Source: Cycas panzhihuaensis
Taxonomy: Eukaryota > Cycadophyta
Length of the DNA: 64,000 nucleotides
Assembly (NCBI GenBank): GCA_023213395.1
Contig: CM041465.1
Coordinates: 129,401,741-129,465,740, forward strand
Direction of reading: 5' to 3'
Shown here: piece after piece, positions 23,870 to 37,049 of the stretch
How the letters are laid out: every line of letters starts with the position of its first letter
Numbering within the stretch: position 1 is the stretch's first letter
Made by a program: the position numbers and the translations under genes
Notes under the pieces: generated by a model
Databases searched by the model: none
The model's input: only the letters and a program-made list of their open reading frames with translations
Told to the model about the DNA's origin: nothing

Positions 23870-26800
23870 TAATAATTTACCTGATACCTTTCCTATACCA
23901 TTCATCACCTTTTCTACAAGCCAAGAGAAGTTAAACATCATCTAAACTTCTCCAATAGTACTGATTTTATGAACTTGTCAGCATAATTCTATTTTGTTTT
24001 AACCTTCTCAAGTGCCATTCCACCTGATTCCATAACTTATTTAATAAAATGATACTTAAGAGTAATATGCTCTATCCTACTATGATAAGTTGGATTCTTT
24101 GCTAAGTAAATAGCACTTTGACTATTATAAAATACCTTTAGCTTTTCCTATTTCCTTCCAAGCTCAACCAATAGACCCTACAACTAGATTTCTTCCTTAC
24201 AAGCATGTGCTTCAGTAATATATTATACTTTTATAGTAGATAATGTAATTGCACTCTACAATTTTGACATCCAACTAACCAGACCATTTGCAAGAATAAA
24301 AACATAACCTGAAGTAGACCTTCTCTTATCTAAATCACTTATAAAGTTTGAATCAATATATCCATAAACCTGATTACATGTACCACCAAATATAATGTAA
24401 TAGTGATATGTGCCTCTCAAATACTAAAGCACCTATTCCACTATTTCCCAATGTTCCTTTCATGGATTTGCCATAAACCTACTAACTACACGTGAAATTC
24501 TAGGTCTTATACATACCATGGCATACATCAAATTTTCTATTGCACTAGCATAAGGTACGTAAGATATATAATCCTTTTCTTCTTTACTACTAGGACTCAT
24601 ACTTGAAGAAAGCTTGAAATGAGAAGCCAACAAGATACTCACCGGTTTCACATTTGCCATACCAAATCTAGTTAGCAACTTCTCTACATATTTCTATTGT
24701 GATAACCATAGCTTACCATTTTTTCTGTCTCTATGCATCTCCATGCCTAAGATTTGTTTTATAGCTCCTAGACCCTTTATATAAAAATTCCTAGCCAATT
24801 AAGCCTTTAACTTATTGATTTCTGCCATACTCTTGCTTGCAACTAGTATGTCATCAACATATAATACCAAGATAATAAATAAGTCATTGTCTAAGAATTT
24901 AAAGTAATCATAATGATCATACTTACTTCTTTTAAAATTTTAGCTCTCTATGAAGGTATCAAACTTCTTGTATCATTGCTTGGGTGATTACTTTAGGTCA
25001 TATAATGATTTCCTGAGCCTACAAATAAATATTTTCTTGTCATCCTATACAAACCTTTCTGACTAATCTATATAGATCTCCTCATCTAAATCTCCATACA
25101 AAAAAATTATTTCTAAATCTAACTGCTTTAACTCCAAATCAAAAGAAGCTACCAATACTAACAAAACCTGAATTGAAATAAGTTTAACAAGTGGTGAAAA
25201 GATCTTGTGAAAATCAATACTGGCTTTTTGTGTAAAGCCTTTAGCCACTAGTCTTACCCTGTATTTGTCAACCTTTCCATCAACATCTATTTTCTTCTTA
25301 AAAACCCACTTGCAACTAAAAATCTTCCTTCCATATGGAAGTTCTACCAAGCCCCATGAATTATTTTTCTCCAAAATATCTATTTCTTCCTATATAGCCC
25401 TCTTCCACATCTCATTATAGATATCATCTACCACTTTCTGATAGTATGTAGGCTCACCATCATTAGAAACTAAAGTAATAGAAATAGAAAGGTTGTACAT
25501 ATCAGGTGGATAACTAAGTCATATAGATCTTCTCATAGTTGGTGGAGGAGTGTCCACATACTCCTGTAAATATGTTACAGATTCATCTTCAGAAAACTCT
25601 TCCTACTTTTCCATTTCCAAAGATGGTTAGGTCTCAAGATTGACCTACTAATATTCAACTTTCTGCTCATGTTTTACTTTAACTTCTACACTATCTGATT
25701 TTAGAAAAAGAGATTCATCAAATACAACATCTCTATTAATAGTGATTTTATAGGCAGTAGGATCCCACAACCTATATCCCTTCACACCATCTCTATCAAC
25801 ATAACCAACAAAGATATATCTCTTAGATTTTAGGTCTAACTTTGAATGTTGACTTTTATTAGTAAAGTCATAAGCATCATAACCAAAAACTTTTAAATTT
25901 GAGTAGTCACATGGATGTTTAATCCATACCTCTTTAGGAATCTTATAGTCTATTACAAGTGATAGTGACTTATTTACCAGATAACAAGCTATCTGAATAG
26001 CTTCTATCCATAAGCCTTAGTCTACTTTTATAGTACTCAGCATGCTTCTCACTCTTTCCAAGAGTGTCATGTTCATGTGCTCAGTTATGTTATTCTACTA
26101 TGGAGTATAACCAGTGGTCTTATGCCTTTTAATCCTAACTTCTCTGTAATAGTTCGCAAACTCTAAGGAGTTGAACTCACCTCCATTATTAGTTCTTAAA
26201 TATTTGATTGACCTATCAGTGTTCTTCTCAACTAGAGCCTTGAACTGCTTAAACATACTAAAAACTCTAGATTTTTTTTTCAAAAAATAGACCCATACCT
26301 TTTTAGAGTAATCATCTATAAATATGATAAAGTATAATGATCCACCATAATATATTGTAGGGGTTGGGCCCCATACATCTAAATACATATAATCCAAAAT
26401 ACTTTTACTAATGTGACTCCTTACTTTAAACCTAAGTCTACACTACTTTCCAAAAATATAATGTTTACAAAAAGTTAAATCTGAAAGCTACAAGTTAGGA
26501 AGTAACTTATGGTTCATCAACGCCTTAAGTCCTCTCTTACTCATGTGCTTAAGTCTTTGATACCATATCTGAGTTAGATCTTTTGCAGTCTTTGATATTG
26601 TAGTTGTATGGCTAAAATCTATACTTTCTATCAAAATGTAAAGGTTCCCTTTCTTTAAGTCTTTCATAACAACTATGGTTCCCTTTGATACCTTCAAGAC
26701 TCCTTCATGACTTGTTTACTTATAACCACCAAAATCTAGTTCACCCAAGGAAATCAGATTCTTTTTTAGATCAAGTACATGTCTAACTTTAGTTAATATT

Positions 26801-27822
26801 CTTACTAAACCATCAAAAATTTTAATTTTGATACTACCAATGCCCATTGTCTTATAGGAAACTTCATTTCCCATAAGCACATCACCACCAACAAGAGGTT
26901 AGTATGATGAAAACCAACTCTTATGTAAACACATGTGGTGTGAAGCACCTAAATCTAATAGCTAGTCATGATGATAATGGGAAATATTATAAGTAACCAA
27001 GACATCATCATCCACACCTTGATTTGACTCTACCTAATTAGCCTCCTTGCCATGATTTTCCTTTTTCTAGAACTCCTTCGTTTTATAGCAATCCTTCTTG
27101 AGGTGACTTGTCTTATTGTAGTGCCAACATCTAAGCTTACTCTTCTTGCCTTTTGACTTTGACCTCAATGTATCCCTAGAGCTTTATCCTCTCTCAATCG
27201 TTCTACCCATTATTGTCATTGCTTTTGATGTAGAGGTTTCAAGACTAGACTTCCTCCTCACCTCTTCCATCAATAAAGCACTCATAATAGAATCATAGTC
27301 TAATTCATCTATAGTATTAAAACTAATTGAGGTGACAATATTATCCCAAGATTCTGGCAATGAACATAATAAGGTAATAGCTTTGTCCTCATCCTTAATC
27401 GTAACATTGATACTAGCCAAATGATAAATAAGAGTATTAAAAATATTTAAATGATTAGTAATTTTTGTACCTCCCTTCATCCACAATGAGTACAACTACC
27501 TCTTTAAATAGATTTAATTTGTCATTGATTTGGTCATGTACAAGCCTTCCAATGAGGTCTATAATTTTGTTATTATCTTTTCCTCTATGATGTTAAATAG
27601 AACTTTTTCTACCAAGAATAATCATATTGTGCTAAGAGCCCTTTTGTCCAAATCATCCCATTCATCATTGTTCATCCCTATGGATTTCTTTGATTTGCCT
27701 ATAAGAGCCCTGTACAATCCCTATTATACCAGAACATCATATGCTTTCAACTTCCATAACTCAAAGTTATTCTTGCCATTGAATTTCTCCACCTTGAATT
27801 TTGCATTCACCAATTTTTCCAT
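23870..27822 (-). pseudogene. Element G gag-pol polyprotein (broken)
   Basis: The start is the minus-strand ATG at 27822 (MEKLVNAKFKVEKFNGKNNF). Gag spans about 27184-27822 (LYSLWMKGGTKI, DEDKAITLLCSLPESWDNIV). The zinc knuckle near 27090-27130 reads CWHYNKTSHLKKDC, with the second Cys replaced by Tyr. Protease near 26960 reads LDLGASHHMC, where DSGA is expected. Pre-integrase (26488-26697) reads WYQRLKHMS, with a His lost. Integrase (26098-26397) has LDVWGP and FIDDYSKK, but NNGGEF instead of DNGGEF. RT (24460-25374) has WVFKKKIDVDGKVDKYRVRL and KPVSILLASHFKLSS, and an intact YVDD at 24850-24861. RNase H lies at 23870-24460. Scattered stops and lost catalytic residues show the copy is dead. 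HFKLS and VPYASA phrases suggest a Tork-like lineage. Confidence 0.88.
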
Positions 27823-27894
27823 TTGGTATAGAAAAAACTAACATTAAAACTTTCACAAACTCATTGCAAAAATAGAAGTAGCTCTTATACCACT

Positions 27895-28553
27895 TGTTGA
27901 GAAAACTAGGTCCTAATAACCAAAAATTGCTACCAAGATCTAAACTATTTTGTAACTAGTTATAGGAATTGAAACTAAAATTTAGCGTATAAGTTCTTAA
28001 GATGAAGATAATATAATAAATAAATCAAAAATCTAAAGCATCATAAATATGTTAGATATAATATGGAAAAACCCTAGCAGTGTGTTAGGAAACATCCACA
28101 CAAGAAAAGTATTGATTTTTATTATCCAAGAATAGAGAAATATATATAATCTGTAACAAAATGCTCATAACAATAACAACCAGCCATCTGTACTCCTCAC
28201 AGTACATGTAATACATTGAATACCATCAACATAATGAAAAAAAATACCCTAAATTGGGCTATATAAGAGAGTCATATAAGGCATAAATTTCAACCATCAA
28301 ATCTAAGGTATTTTGAATGAACAATCCCAATTCTCTTTACAAGTTAGTATGTTTTGCAATGCTAACTTTTTGGGTTGGGGACTACTACCCCTAAACCCTC
28401 TCTTTATGGAGGGGTTTTAGTGTCCCCTGCACCCCCTGGCCAAGGCGAGCTCCTTTTCCCCTTGGATCCCCCCATGGAAGTTAAAGGAGGAAACCATGCT
28501 ACCAACTTATCAAATTTTTTGCCTCCAAAATATTGTTGTTACATTATCTAACA
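27895..28553 (-). repeat. Element G 5' LTR
   Basis: 659 bp; partner of 23217-23856. The primer site complement lies immediately left. Confidence 0.92.
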
Positions 28554-29069
28554 AAGATATCTAAGATCTATTATGTCCTAAATAGGCCTTTGTAGTTACA
28601 ATAGTCTTACTATAATTTCCTATGAGAACAAGGTCATCAACATATAACACAACAACTATTGTAGTTCTACTCTTTTAAATATAAAGACTTGACTTTAATT
28701 CTATTATCATAAAATCATCTTCCTTTAATATAGCATCATTCTTATCAAACTAAGCATATGGTGCTTATTTTAGGCCATAGAGAGATTTCTTTAAGTGGCA
28801 CACCAAATACACCTAACCTTCCTTTATAAAACCAAGAGGTTAATCCAAGTGGATCTCCTCTTTCAAGTCTCCATTAAGGGATGTTAATTCTATGTATGTT
28901 TTATGTAACTTCTAACTAAACATAGCTACCAAAGCAAGGATCAATCAAATCATTTAAATCATGGAGATTAGTACAAATGTCTTCTCATAATTGATTCCTT
29001 CTTTCTATTTGAAATCCTGTGCAATAAGTCTAGCCTTATACTTGTCTATCTCTCTATTAAAGTGATACT
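28554..29069 (-). pseudogene. Element F2 RT core
   Basis: The minus strand reads VVVLYVDDLVLIG; YVDD is intact at 28633-28644. The palm and finger regions follow to the right, up to the insertion of H at ATACT (29065-29069). Stops are frequent. The active site survives although the frame around it does not. Confidence 0.78.
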
Positions 29070-29380
29070 TATAGAATATTGGAGATGAGAGTGGAGGAGA
29101 TAAATGTAAGTATTTAATCCATATTAAAAATTAAAATCATTTCATATTCAATTCATTGTGAAGAGTATATTAAATATTTCCTTTGAGAGATGGTGTTGGA
29201 GAACACCTGGGGTTTTAGCCCTAAAGAATAAATATATGGGAGGAGGGCAAGAGTCCTCCTCAACCTGAAATTTAAAATATAATAAAATAATAACAAACAT
29301 AATAAAATAATCTCACTTAATGGTTAGGGATAGCTCACATGGTCTGAATGCAAGGTTAGGTGATGAGCATCAATCTAACA
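29070..29380 (-). repeat. Element H 3' LTR
   Basis: 311 bp, equal in length to its partner. Confidence 0.93.
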
Positions 29381-29577
29381 TTCTCCTCCTTAATGGTCAT
29401 CATGTGCAACTTCAACTTCTCTTTGAACTTATAATACTTATATTTGAGGAAAACTTTGAATACTTATTCTTTATCTTTATCATCATTCGTGAAGTGATCA
29501 ACTTATATTATCATCCTTTCAGTAATGTGTGTCTCTATAATATTATATGGTTCAAGTGGCTTTTAAGTAGATGTGGC

Positions 29578-30072
29578 TTAATTAAAATGAGTAGGAGTGG
29601 CTTTATCCTTGTCTTTTCTATTAATCAGGTTCAAGGTACATACAACTTCATCAAATGTAACATTAGAGTCATCAACTTTATTGAAGTTTTCACTAGTACA
29701 TGCAATATTAGTCTTCTCATCAAAGTTCACTTGCTTTAACATTTCTCTCACATGAAAAATATTATCAATATAATTAGTAACATTTAATTCCAAAGTATCT
29801 CCCCCATAAATTAATTATAGGGTATCCTATAAAGATTTGGAAGTAGTTAACTCACTTATCCTAGAAAATATATTGTCATCTATTGCATAAAATATTAGGG
29901 CTAAGGCCTCATTGTCCTTTTTTATGTCTTCTATAACACTTAGTTCATAACTATCTTTTACAAAATCCCTTAAATTTTTGAAGATAAGGAGTATTTTCAT
30001 CAATTTTTTCCAAGATAAAAAACTAGTGCCATTAAACATAGGAATCATCATATCATCCATATAGGTAGCCAT
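29578..30072 (-). pseudogene. Element H gag (DUF4219/UBN2-like)
   Basis: The minus-strand ATG at 30072 opens MATYMDDMMIPMFNGTSFLS, continuing WKKLMKILLIF, EDIKKDNEALALIFYAIDD and IFSRISELTTSK, which is the amino-terminal half of plant copia gag. A stop near 29827 ends this frame. A second open block (29578-29793: NYIDNIFHVREMLKQVNFDE) may be a later gag or polyprotein piece, but I could not assign it. The particle protein would let the RNA be packaged by another element's machinery; that is inference. Confidence 0.75.
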
Positions 30073-31635
30073 TATAAGAGACTTTAATACATAATAAAAA
30101 CTGATGGTCTTAAAGAGAAAATAAGAAGTATTTTAACCTTAAATTAATAAATTATTTGAAATATGCAATAATTTTATTTTCACAAGAACTTTCAATCACG
30201 GTTTCAACATAGATTCATCTTTAATTGATGAAGGATAATAACATAACAATAAAGAATATATCTCTTCAAATTTAGAATAACAATTAAATCTATAATATGC
30301 AATAAATCTCCTTTAAAATAAGATTAATGTTGTTTTGTAATAAAACTAATATTCAATCAATGATCTTTTTAGAAGGTGATATATGTATGAATCTTAAAGA
30401 AACAAAAACCTAACAATAAGCTTATAGTTATGCACTATAATGCACCTTTGAGCTTTCAAATGTAATGACATTAAATCAACTTGAATATACTTTTTACTAG
30501 TGAGTCAAAAAAAAAACTTAAAATATATATAATTTTTTAAATAAATTCCCTTTTAATCAATGAGAATATAACTTAGTAATGAACAATACTCTTTGCATAA
30601 CAAGCTTCTATAAGAATTCAAATAAGTTTTAGAATGAATGTAGTGATTTTTTTTTAATGGTCTAAATGTAACTTGAAAAGCTATAAAGAGGTAAAAACAT
30701 TGTGAATAAGCAAAATATATGCCTTAACAAAGTTTTAAAATCAACTCTATAAGCTAGAATATAAGATGGCAGCTTTATAATAGAGTTAGAAGGGATTTGA
30801 ATATATCAATTTGATGCTTTTATTCTCAAAAAGGCTCCTTCTCTTTAGAAGGCTAAAATAGACTTAAATGGCTTGAAGAATCAAGTTGTGAGCCTCTAAA
30901 ATTGGAAAAAAAAAACTATCAACACCTAATTAGTAACTCAATAATAAATAAACATGCTGAATTAGAATTAAAAAATTGCTTGAAATATTTAAAAAATAGG
31001 TTAACTTAGGACCAAATAAAAGTCTTAACTATATTAGCTTCAAAACCCTACAAAACAATGTTAGATCTTATTAAAACCTATTTTAATGCATAGAGAATCA
31101 AAAAATATTTCTGACGAATCTAGTTGTTTGAAAAACAGGCTCCTGGATCAAAAGTTATGACTATTTTAAGAACTTTACCACTAAGGTTTCTAAAGACTAT
31201 AATAGTACCTAGTGGTAAAATACTAATAACATTTTACTCTAACCTATGATTGACCTTAAACTACTTCCATTGGAAAGGAAATTCAAAAACTCATAGAATC
31301 AAAAAAAAATTGAGGTTAATTGGATAAATATAGCCATAGTTATGGCTCTTTGAAGTTGAGGTTACAAAATTATTCCAAAAATATAATGACAGAAAAGTAG
31401 GTTGAAAATAAATATACTATAATTTCTATAACTTTTTGCCAAAACCAGAACTATAGCCACCCAAATTTTATGGAATGAGTCTTTTTGTCTTAAATTCTCT
31501 ATTGATTCTTTAAAAATATTTTGATTTTACTCTTGATGAATAAAACTTCCATATGCCAAAAACTCTCAAAAAAACATTTGGCCAAAAAATAGATCCTTAA
31601 CTCTTGTATGAATTGAAAATGGCTCTGATACCAAA

Positions 31636-31946
31636 TGTAGAATATTAGAGATGAGTGTGGAGCTGATAAATGCAAGTATTTAGTCTATATTAAAAAGCAA
31701 AATTATTTCATATTCAATCCATTATGAAGAGTACATTAAATATTTCATTTGAGAGGTGGTGTTGAAGAACACTTAGGGTTTTGGCCCCAAAGAATAAATA
31801 TGTGAGAGGAGGGAGAGAGCCCTCCTCAACCTAAAATTTGAAATATAATAAAATAATAATAAACATAATAAAATAATCTTACCTGGTGGCTAGGGGTGGC
31901 TCACATAGTCCCAATGCAAGGTTAGGTGATGAGCATTAACCTAATA
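31636..31946 (-). repeat. Element H 5' LTR
   Basis: 311 bp with the primer site complement ggctctgatacca directly to its left (31621-31633). Confidence 0.93.
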
Positions 31947-34470
31947 ATACTTTGTCTTATAGACCCACTTGTAATCGAGCAGGTTCTTGGATGGAGGTAA
32001 GGCAACCAAATCCGATATATCATTCTTCATTATCAAATTATACTCCTCATCCATTATAGCTCTCCATCACAAATCTTCTTTCACTTCCTTATATAAAATA
32101 GGATTGATAAAATCATTGGAGTCCACCACCAAAGTTTAACTAATATACTAACTCCTTGTTCTCCATCCATCTTCAAGATCTTCAATCATCATATTGGAGT
32201 CCTTAATAGTCCTCCTAGCCCATAATTAAACATAGGGTGTTATTTGTACCTCTACTTGTAATTGTGTCTTATCATTACTCCCAGTAGGTCATTTCTATTT
32301 TTGACATAATATTAGGCTCATTAACCTTTACACCTATTAAAACATGACTCAGAAAGGGAAGAAGTGGAGGATAAAAGGTATCATCATATGACATCTTATC
32401 ATGGTACATCGACTCATTAAACTTAATATTTTGACTAACTAAAAGTTTCTTTCGCTATGGATCCCAAAGTCTGCAAGCCTTATTCTCTTGCGATTACCCC
32501 ACAAAAATGCACTTCAAACTTTTATGATCCAATTTATTTTGATGTGTGTTAGGGATGTATATATATGTGATGCATGCAAATACCTTAAAATAGCTAATGG
32601 AAGCTTTTTGACATATCCAATATTCTTTGGGGGTAATGCCATAAATAGTGTTAGTAAGGAGCCTATTCAAAATGTAAACAACTGTTGTAATAACTTCTTC
32701 CCAAAATATAGGAGGTAGATTATTAGCATGCACCATATACCTCGCCATCTCTATCATAGTATGGTTCTTCCTTTTTGCAACACTATTTTTTTGTAGAGTA
32801 TATGGGATAGTCAACACTTATTTGATACCATAATTAAGGCAAAACTAATTAAATGTATTATTGTTATACTCCTTTCTATTATTATTCCTTAAAATCTTTA
32901 TTTTCTTATCACACTCATTTTCAACACTAACTTTCCATTCACAAAATATATCAAACACATCAGACTTATTCTTCAAAAATACTACCTAGGCTTTTTTAAT
33001 ATAATCATCTATAAACATAAGGATAAATTGAGCACCAGAAATAGAAGGATTTAATAGAGGACCCATCAAATTAATATGGACAAGTTCTAACTTCTCTTTT
33101 ACTCTCCATGTAGTATCCCTAGCAAATGGATAACGATGGTGCTTTTCGTACATACATCATTCATAAACACACTTTAAACATTGGGCATGTGGCAACCTTA
33201 CCACCATCTTCAATCTAGTTATTAGGTTTATGCTTCTATAGTTAAAATGACCCAAGCACTCATGCCATAACTTACTCATATCATCAACACTAACAACAAA
33301 AGAATAAGAATCTTGTTCTGCTCTAAATTTTTTAAATACCCAAAAGTTATCTTACACTCTCCTAGTAGCAATAATAGAAAAGTTCTTCTTAGGATTCTTA
33401 ACTATGCATCTATTATTGTAGATCTCAATTTTCATATCTTACTTACAGATTTCTTAGGCAGAAAGAAGATTAAACTTTATCTTAGGCACATAGTAAATAC
33501 CATTGAACTTACCTCCAAGTGAAATAGAAACACCACCTTTTACAAGAAAAGCATGAGCATCTCTAAGAATCATGTTAGTATCACTTGTACCTACATCTAT
33601 AGCATCATAGTTTTGCTTCTAAAAGGTGATGTGTCTCTATGCACCAAAATCTAGGATCCAATAGTCTTTTTTATTTGACTCAAATGACAACATTGATACC
33701 CTAATATAATGTGTCACTATACTTTTTCCCTTATTATCTTAGCTAACCTTGTGCTTATCGTACTTTTGAAACCAATAATTCTTTTCTTCATGGTTTTATT
33801 TCTTGCAGTAATTACACTTACCAATAAACTTCTTCTTCTTCCAAGAGGTCTCACTTGTTTTTTGTGTAAACTTCCCCTCCTCAACTATATCCTTTCTTTG
33901 TGTATTCATGACCAAAGCCTAATTTAAACTACAACCAGTAAGCATTCTATGATGCTTCAACTTGGTATTGTCTATTAGAATAAAGTTTTTCAATGATTTA
34001 AATAATTCACCTTCCATGACTTTATCTCTTGCATAAATAGTTTGGAAGGTTCCAAATGTAACATGCAACTTTGACATAATAATGGCAAAAAATAAAGTAT
34101 CATTAATTGAGTTTGACTCCAATTCATTTAACCTATTCCTCAAATCAATGATTTTATTTAGGTAAGAACTAGTGTTATTCTCATATTCAACCTTAGAATT
34201 CAACAATTCCATCATAAGAGTAATACAACGATTCGTTTTCTTCTTTCTAAACATCTCATATAGCTTAGTCTAGATCTCATGTGGGAATTCATCATTGTGA
34301 ACTAAAGCTTTCTGCTTTGGGGCTAAAGATAACATAAGTAACCATATAGCTATGAATTATTTTTCCTCAACATGCATACATTCTTTCTTATCTAAGACAA
34401 TATTTAATGATTTAGATTTGGTAATCCCCTAAAGTTGGTTAACCATAAGGACTATTTCCATATTTGCCTT
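31947..34470 (-). pseudogene. Element F2 gag, protease, integrase and RT start (broken)
   Basis: In minus-strand order: gag (about 33919-34470; MVNQL near the start, VEYENNTSSYLNKIIDLRNR, LNELESNS, ARDKVMEGELFKSLKNF), zinc knuckle region (33700-33900), protease and pre-integrase (33180-33640), integrase core (32818-33170) and integrase end (32494-32817; VAKRKNHTMIEMARYM, FWEEVITTVVYILNR, LDHKSLKCIFVG), linker (32100-32490) and RT start (31947-32100). It resembles F1 at 18881-20169 throughout the overlap. Stops and frameshifts separate the blocks. The gag start is probably near 34460. Confidence 0.83.
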
Positions 34471-34530
34471 CTATTCATTAAAGTTATTCCCATTAAAATT
34501 AACCAATATTACCAAATTCTCCATAACTTT

Positions 34531-35540
34531 AAAAATGACAAATATATAACCCTAAACCAACCTTCGATTGGCTATATTCCCTTAAACTATATTATGTTCA
34601 ATCACCCAAATTTTAAAGGTTCACCAAATTGATAACTACTTAAAAAATAAGCCAATAGTTTGTTGAATGGAAGAACAAATTTGAACTCTTCACTTTACAA
34701 GTCTGATTTTAAACACTACTATAAAATTAAAATAAAACACCACTCTTGAATCAATGTAACATGAATGGAATGATTAACAAAACCTCTATTTGCCCAAGTT
34801 ACTCATGCATCTCTTATCTCAATAACACACCCTTTTATCAGTCAATGAAAAATGCACTAAAGAAGTCTCATGCAATAATCACTAATATTTTCAACAAAGA
34901 ATACCTAAAACACATCACAAGGCACATATGCTTATAAAATATATACGTCCACTTGTACAAAATGTTGTATCACATCCAATAATCTCAAAAGGGTGACTTA
35001 ATATATCAAAGTCCACTTAAAACAATTGAAAACTAAAGGGCACTTAATATATTAATTCAACCTTAATATGAGTTTGATAAAAGGATGACATATATCAAAG
35101 GCAATTTAGTACAAAGCAAATGTGATCAATATATTTCATGCATGGGTCAATATTAAACTAGCATATTATGTTCACAAAAAAGGTGATTCATAAACAGGTA
35201 ATATTACTGAAGAAAGGATGATCAAATATGTTATAGGAATACCTCGATGAAGTCGTAATTTATCAAGGTGGCCTATGACTTGGCAAACCTCCATACAGAC
35301 TGTAATTTTATCTTCACTATGAATCACTATATAACTCATGCATATCATGCGTCTCTTCCATTATGTTATGTGACTTCTTCACGGCATGTTCTATGACCTA
35401 TGCAATCAAAATATGACCTGCTTCTATGAGTTGTGGTAATAAACAAGACACAAACTACATCTCTTTCCATTTCTCGGTTGCTTTATTATGTCTTCCATAA
35501 TCACAACATTAGTACAATGCATGCACATAGTGATCATGAG
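34531..35540. other. AT-rich sequence, no gene recognised
   Basis: Probably includes the F2 leader (to about 34700) and then unassigned DNA. I searched by eye for an F LTR or primer site and saw none. Short open frames here have no recognisable motifs. Confidence 0.4.
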
Positions 35541-35544
35541 ATAT

Positions 35545-36652
35545 GGAAAGTAGCTAGATTCTTGAGATGCTTCATTAAGAGATATGTAAGATTTACAACA
35601 TCCTTAATAGACTTCACTAAGAAGGAAGCTTTCATATGGCACAATTTAGCAAACTAAGCCTTCTAAGATTTAAAAAATACCATGGTCATGGATCTTGTAT
35701 TAGCCTTGCTAAATTTGAGTGATTTATTTATTTTCAAATGTGATGCTTTCAAAGTCAAATTAAGAGTAGTTCTTCTCCAAAATGTTTGACCCATAACATA
35801 TGAAAATTAGAAGCTTAATTTAAGGAAATGATTGAAATAATTATGTGACAAGGAAATGTTGGTAATTATGCATGTTATCGACTAATGGAAGCAATATTTA
35901 TTTGGGAGAAAATTCCTAATCAAAACAAATCATCATAGTCTCGAAATAGGTAAGCAAGCTCTAATATTTTAATTTTGATATTGTTTATAAAAAAGGGAAG
36001 AAGAAGATCATCACAAATGCACTTTTTACAATTCTAGAATAAATAACACTTAAAGTTATTTAAATGGTTAACCTAAAATGGGCACATAAGTTGGCATAAG
36101 AATATAAGGAGGATCTATTACCATAATAAATAATTTCAAATTTTCAAATTGTAGTATAAGCCAATTATGAATTCTAGAAGCATTCATAATTACATTAAAG
36201 AAAAAGTTTTGTTCCATAGACATCTATATAAAGGAGAAGTTCTTATAAGAAGCTCATGTAACACCATTGTTAGAACATATGGACATAGACAAAGCATACT
36301 ACTAGGTTTTAAGTATATTTTTTTAGAAGGTATTAAAAGTATCTGTCTACAAATTCACATCTGAATGTAATATGTGTTAAAGGAAAAAAAGTAAAAATAT
36401 CAAAATTTTAGGATTACTTAAACCACTACATATGCCAGAACATAAATGATAGGAGATATCAATGGATTTTATCATGGGATTATCCAAATCAAAGGGAAAA
36501 TAAAGAATTGTCACTCTAGGTAAATTTGTGAATATTTGATCAAGTGGAAAATTCTTGATCAAGAAGATGCCACATGAGAGTTTAAATATTGATACCAATA
36601 ACATTCTCACATCCCAATGCTTTTAGGGCAAAGCATTTTTTCAAGGGGAGGG
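35545..36652 (+). pseudogene. Gypsy K: RT end, RNase H and integrase remnant
   Basis: The plus strand reads ARFLRCFIKRYVRFTTSLID and FTKKEAFIW (about 35550-35640), the RT end of Ty3/gypsy pol. RNase H follows (FIFKCDAFKVKLRVVLLQ, VIMHVID, then YLFGRKFLIKTNHHSLE, up to about 35945). The His2Cys2 and core integrase are present in part (HRHLYKGEVLIRSSC near 36195; DISMDFIMGLSKSKGK near 36455). The pol end is followed by the purine tract aaggggaggg (36643-36652). A 3' LTR may run from about 36656 to 37047, but no partner is visible. Large deletions remove gag, protease and most of RT and integrase. Confidence 0.75.
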
Positions 36653-37048
36653 ACTTATAGCATTTTTATTAGAATGGTGGCTAACCCTACATTAAATCTA
36701 ACCTCTTACTTCCTATTATAGTCTTTTCCTTAAAAAACTATCTTCTTATGTTAAAAACCAATTTTTATTATTATCATTTATTTGCACTTATATATAGGAC
36801 ATCAAACTGCCTTTTGTATCATCATTGGAAGATATTCAAAACTATCATTTTTGGCTCCTAATTAGAGACTAAAACTAGTGGAAACCTTACCTCAAAGAGA
36901 GGTCTTTACATAAGAATCAATATTTGATATTTTTATTTGATACTAATTTATTTATAAGGTTTACTTATAATTGGTATATTTCTAGAATTTCCTTTTAGAT
37001 TTGTGCATTCATGGATCATTATTACTATTGTAAGTTACTTTTAAATAG

Positions 37049-37049
37049 C

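Larger units (their letters stand above)
23217..28553 (-). mobile_element. Element G: copia LTR retrotransposon
   Basis: Complete in outline: LTRs 23217-23856 (640 bp) and 27895-28553 (659 bp), both TGTTGAGAAAACTAGG...TATCTAACA on the plus strand. On the minus strand the 5' LTR is followed by TGGTATAAGAGC, one base off the usual primer site (about 27881-27893). The flanks are AAGAC (23212-23216) and AAGAT (28554-28558), a TSD with one transition. The interior carries gag, protease, integrase, RT and RNase H in copia order. It is inserted in the RT of F2: host codons join as LRYLHYFLGIK across the gap. Confidence 0.93.
29070..31946 (-). mobile_element. Element H: gag-only, non-autonomous LTR retrotransposon
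   Basis: LTRs 29070-29380 and 31636-31946, each 311 bp. A perfect 5-bp TSD ATACT lies at 29065-29069 and 31947-31951. On the minus strand the 5' LTR (…TTCTACA) is followed by TTTGGTATCAGAGCC, a canonical primer site (31621-31635). The purine tract taaggaggagaa abuts the 3' LTR. Only gag-like sequence is visible (29390-30072); the 1.5 kb between 30073 and 31620 is AT-rich leader. Pol is absent, so H would need enzymes in trans. Outer ends have decayed: TA at 29070, and ATA at 31946. Confidence 0.93.
20170..33957. repeat. Tandem duplication, unit 2
   Basis: Second unit, expanded by the later insertions G (23217-28553) and H (29070-31946). Without these and without E in unit 1 the repeat would be several kilobases long. 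F1 in unit 1 also lacks most of RT, lost around element E. The right limit is inferred from where F1 ends relative to F2. Confidence 0.8.
21962..34530 (-). mobile_element. Element F2: copia LTR retrotransposon, interrupted by G and H
   Basis: A minus-strand copia whose 3' LTR is 21962-22287 (TGTTATTA...CTTTAACA on the plus strand), with a purine tract next to it. Its pol reads RNase H and RT end (22310-23216), [element G], RT core (28554-29069), [element H], RT start, linker, integrase, protease and gag (31947-34470). The frame phrases join exactly across both insertions. The sequence beyond about 34530 is leader-like, and I find neither a primer site nor a 5' LTR, so the 5' end is lost or beyond recognition. 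Confidence 0.87.
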
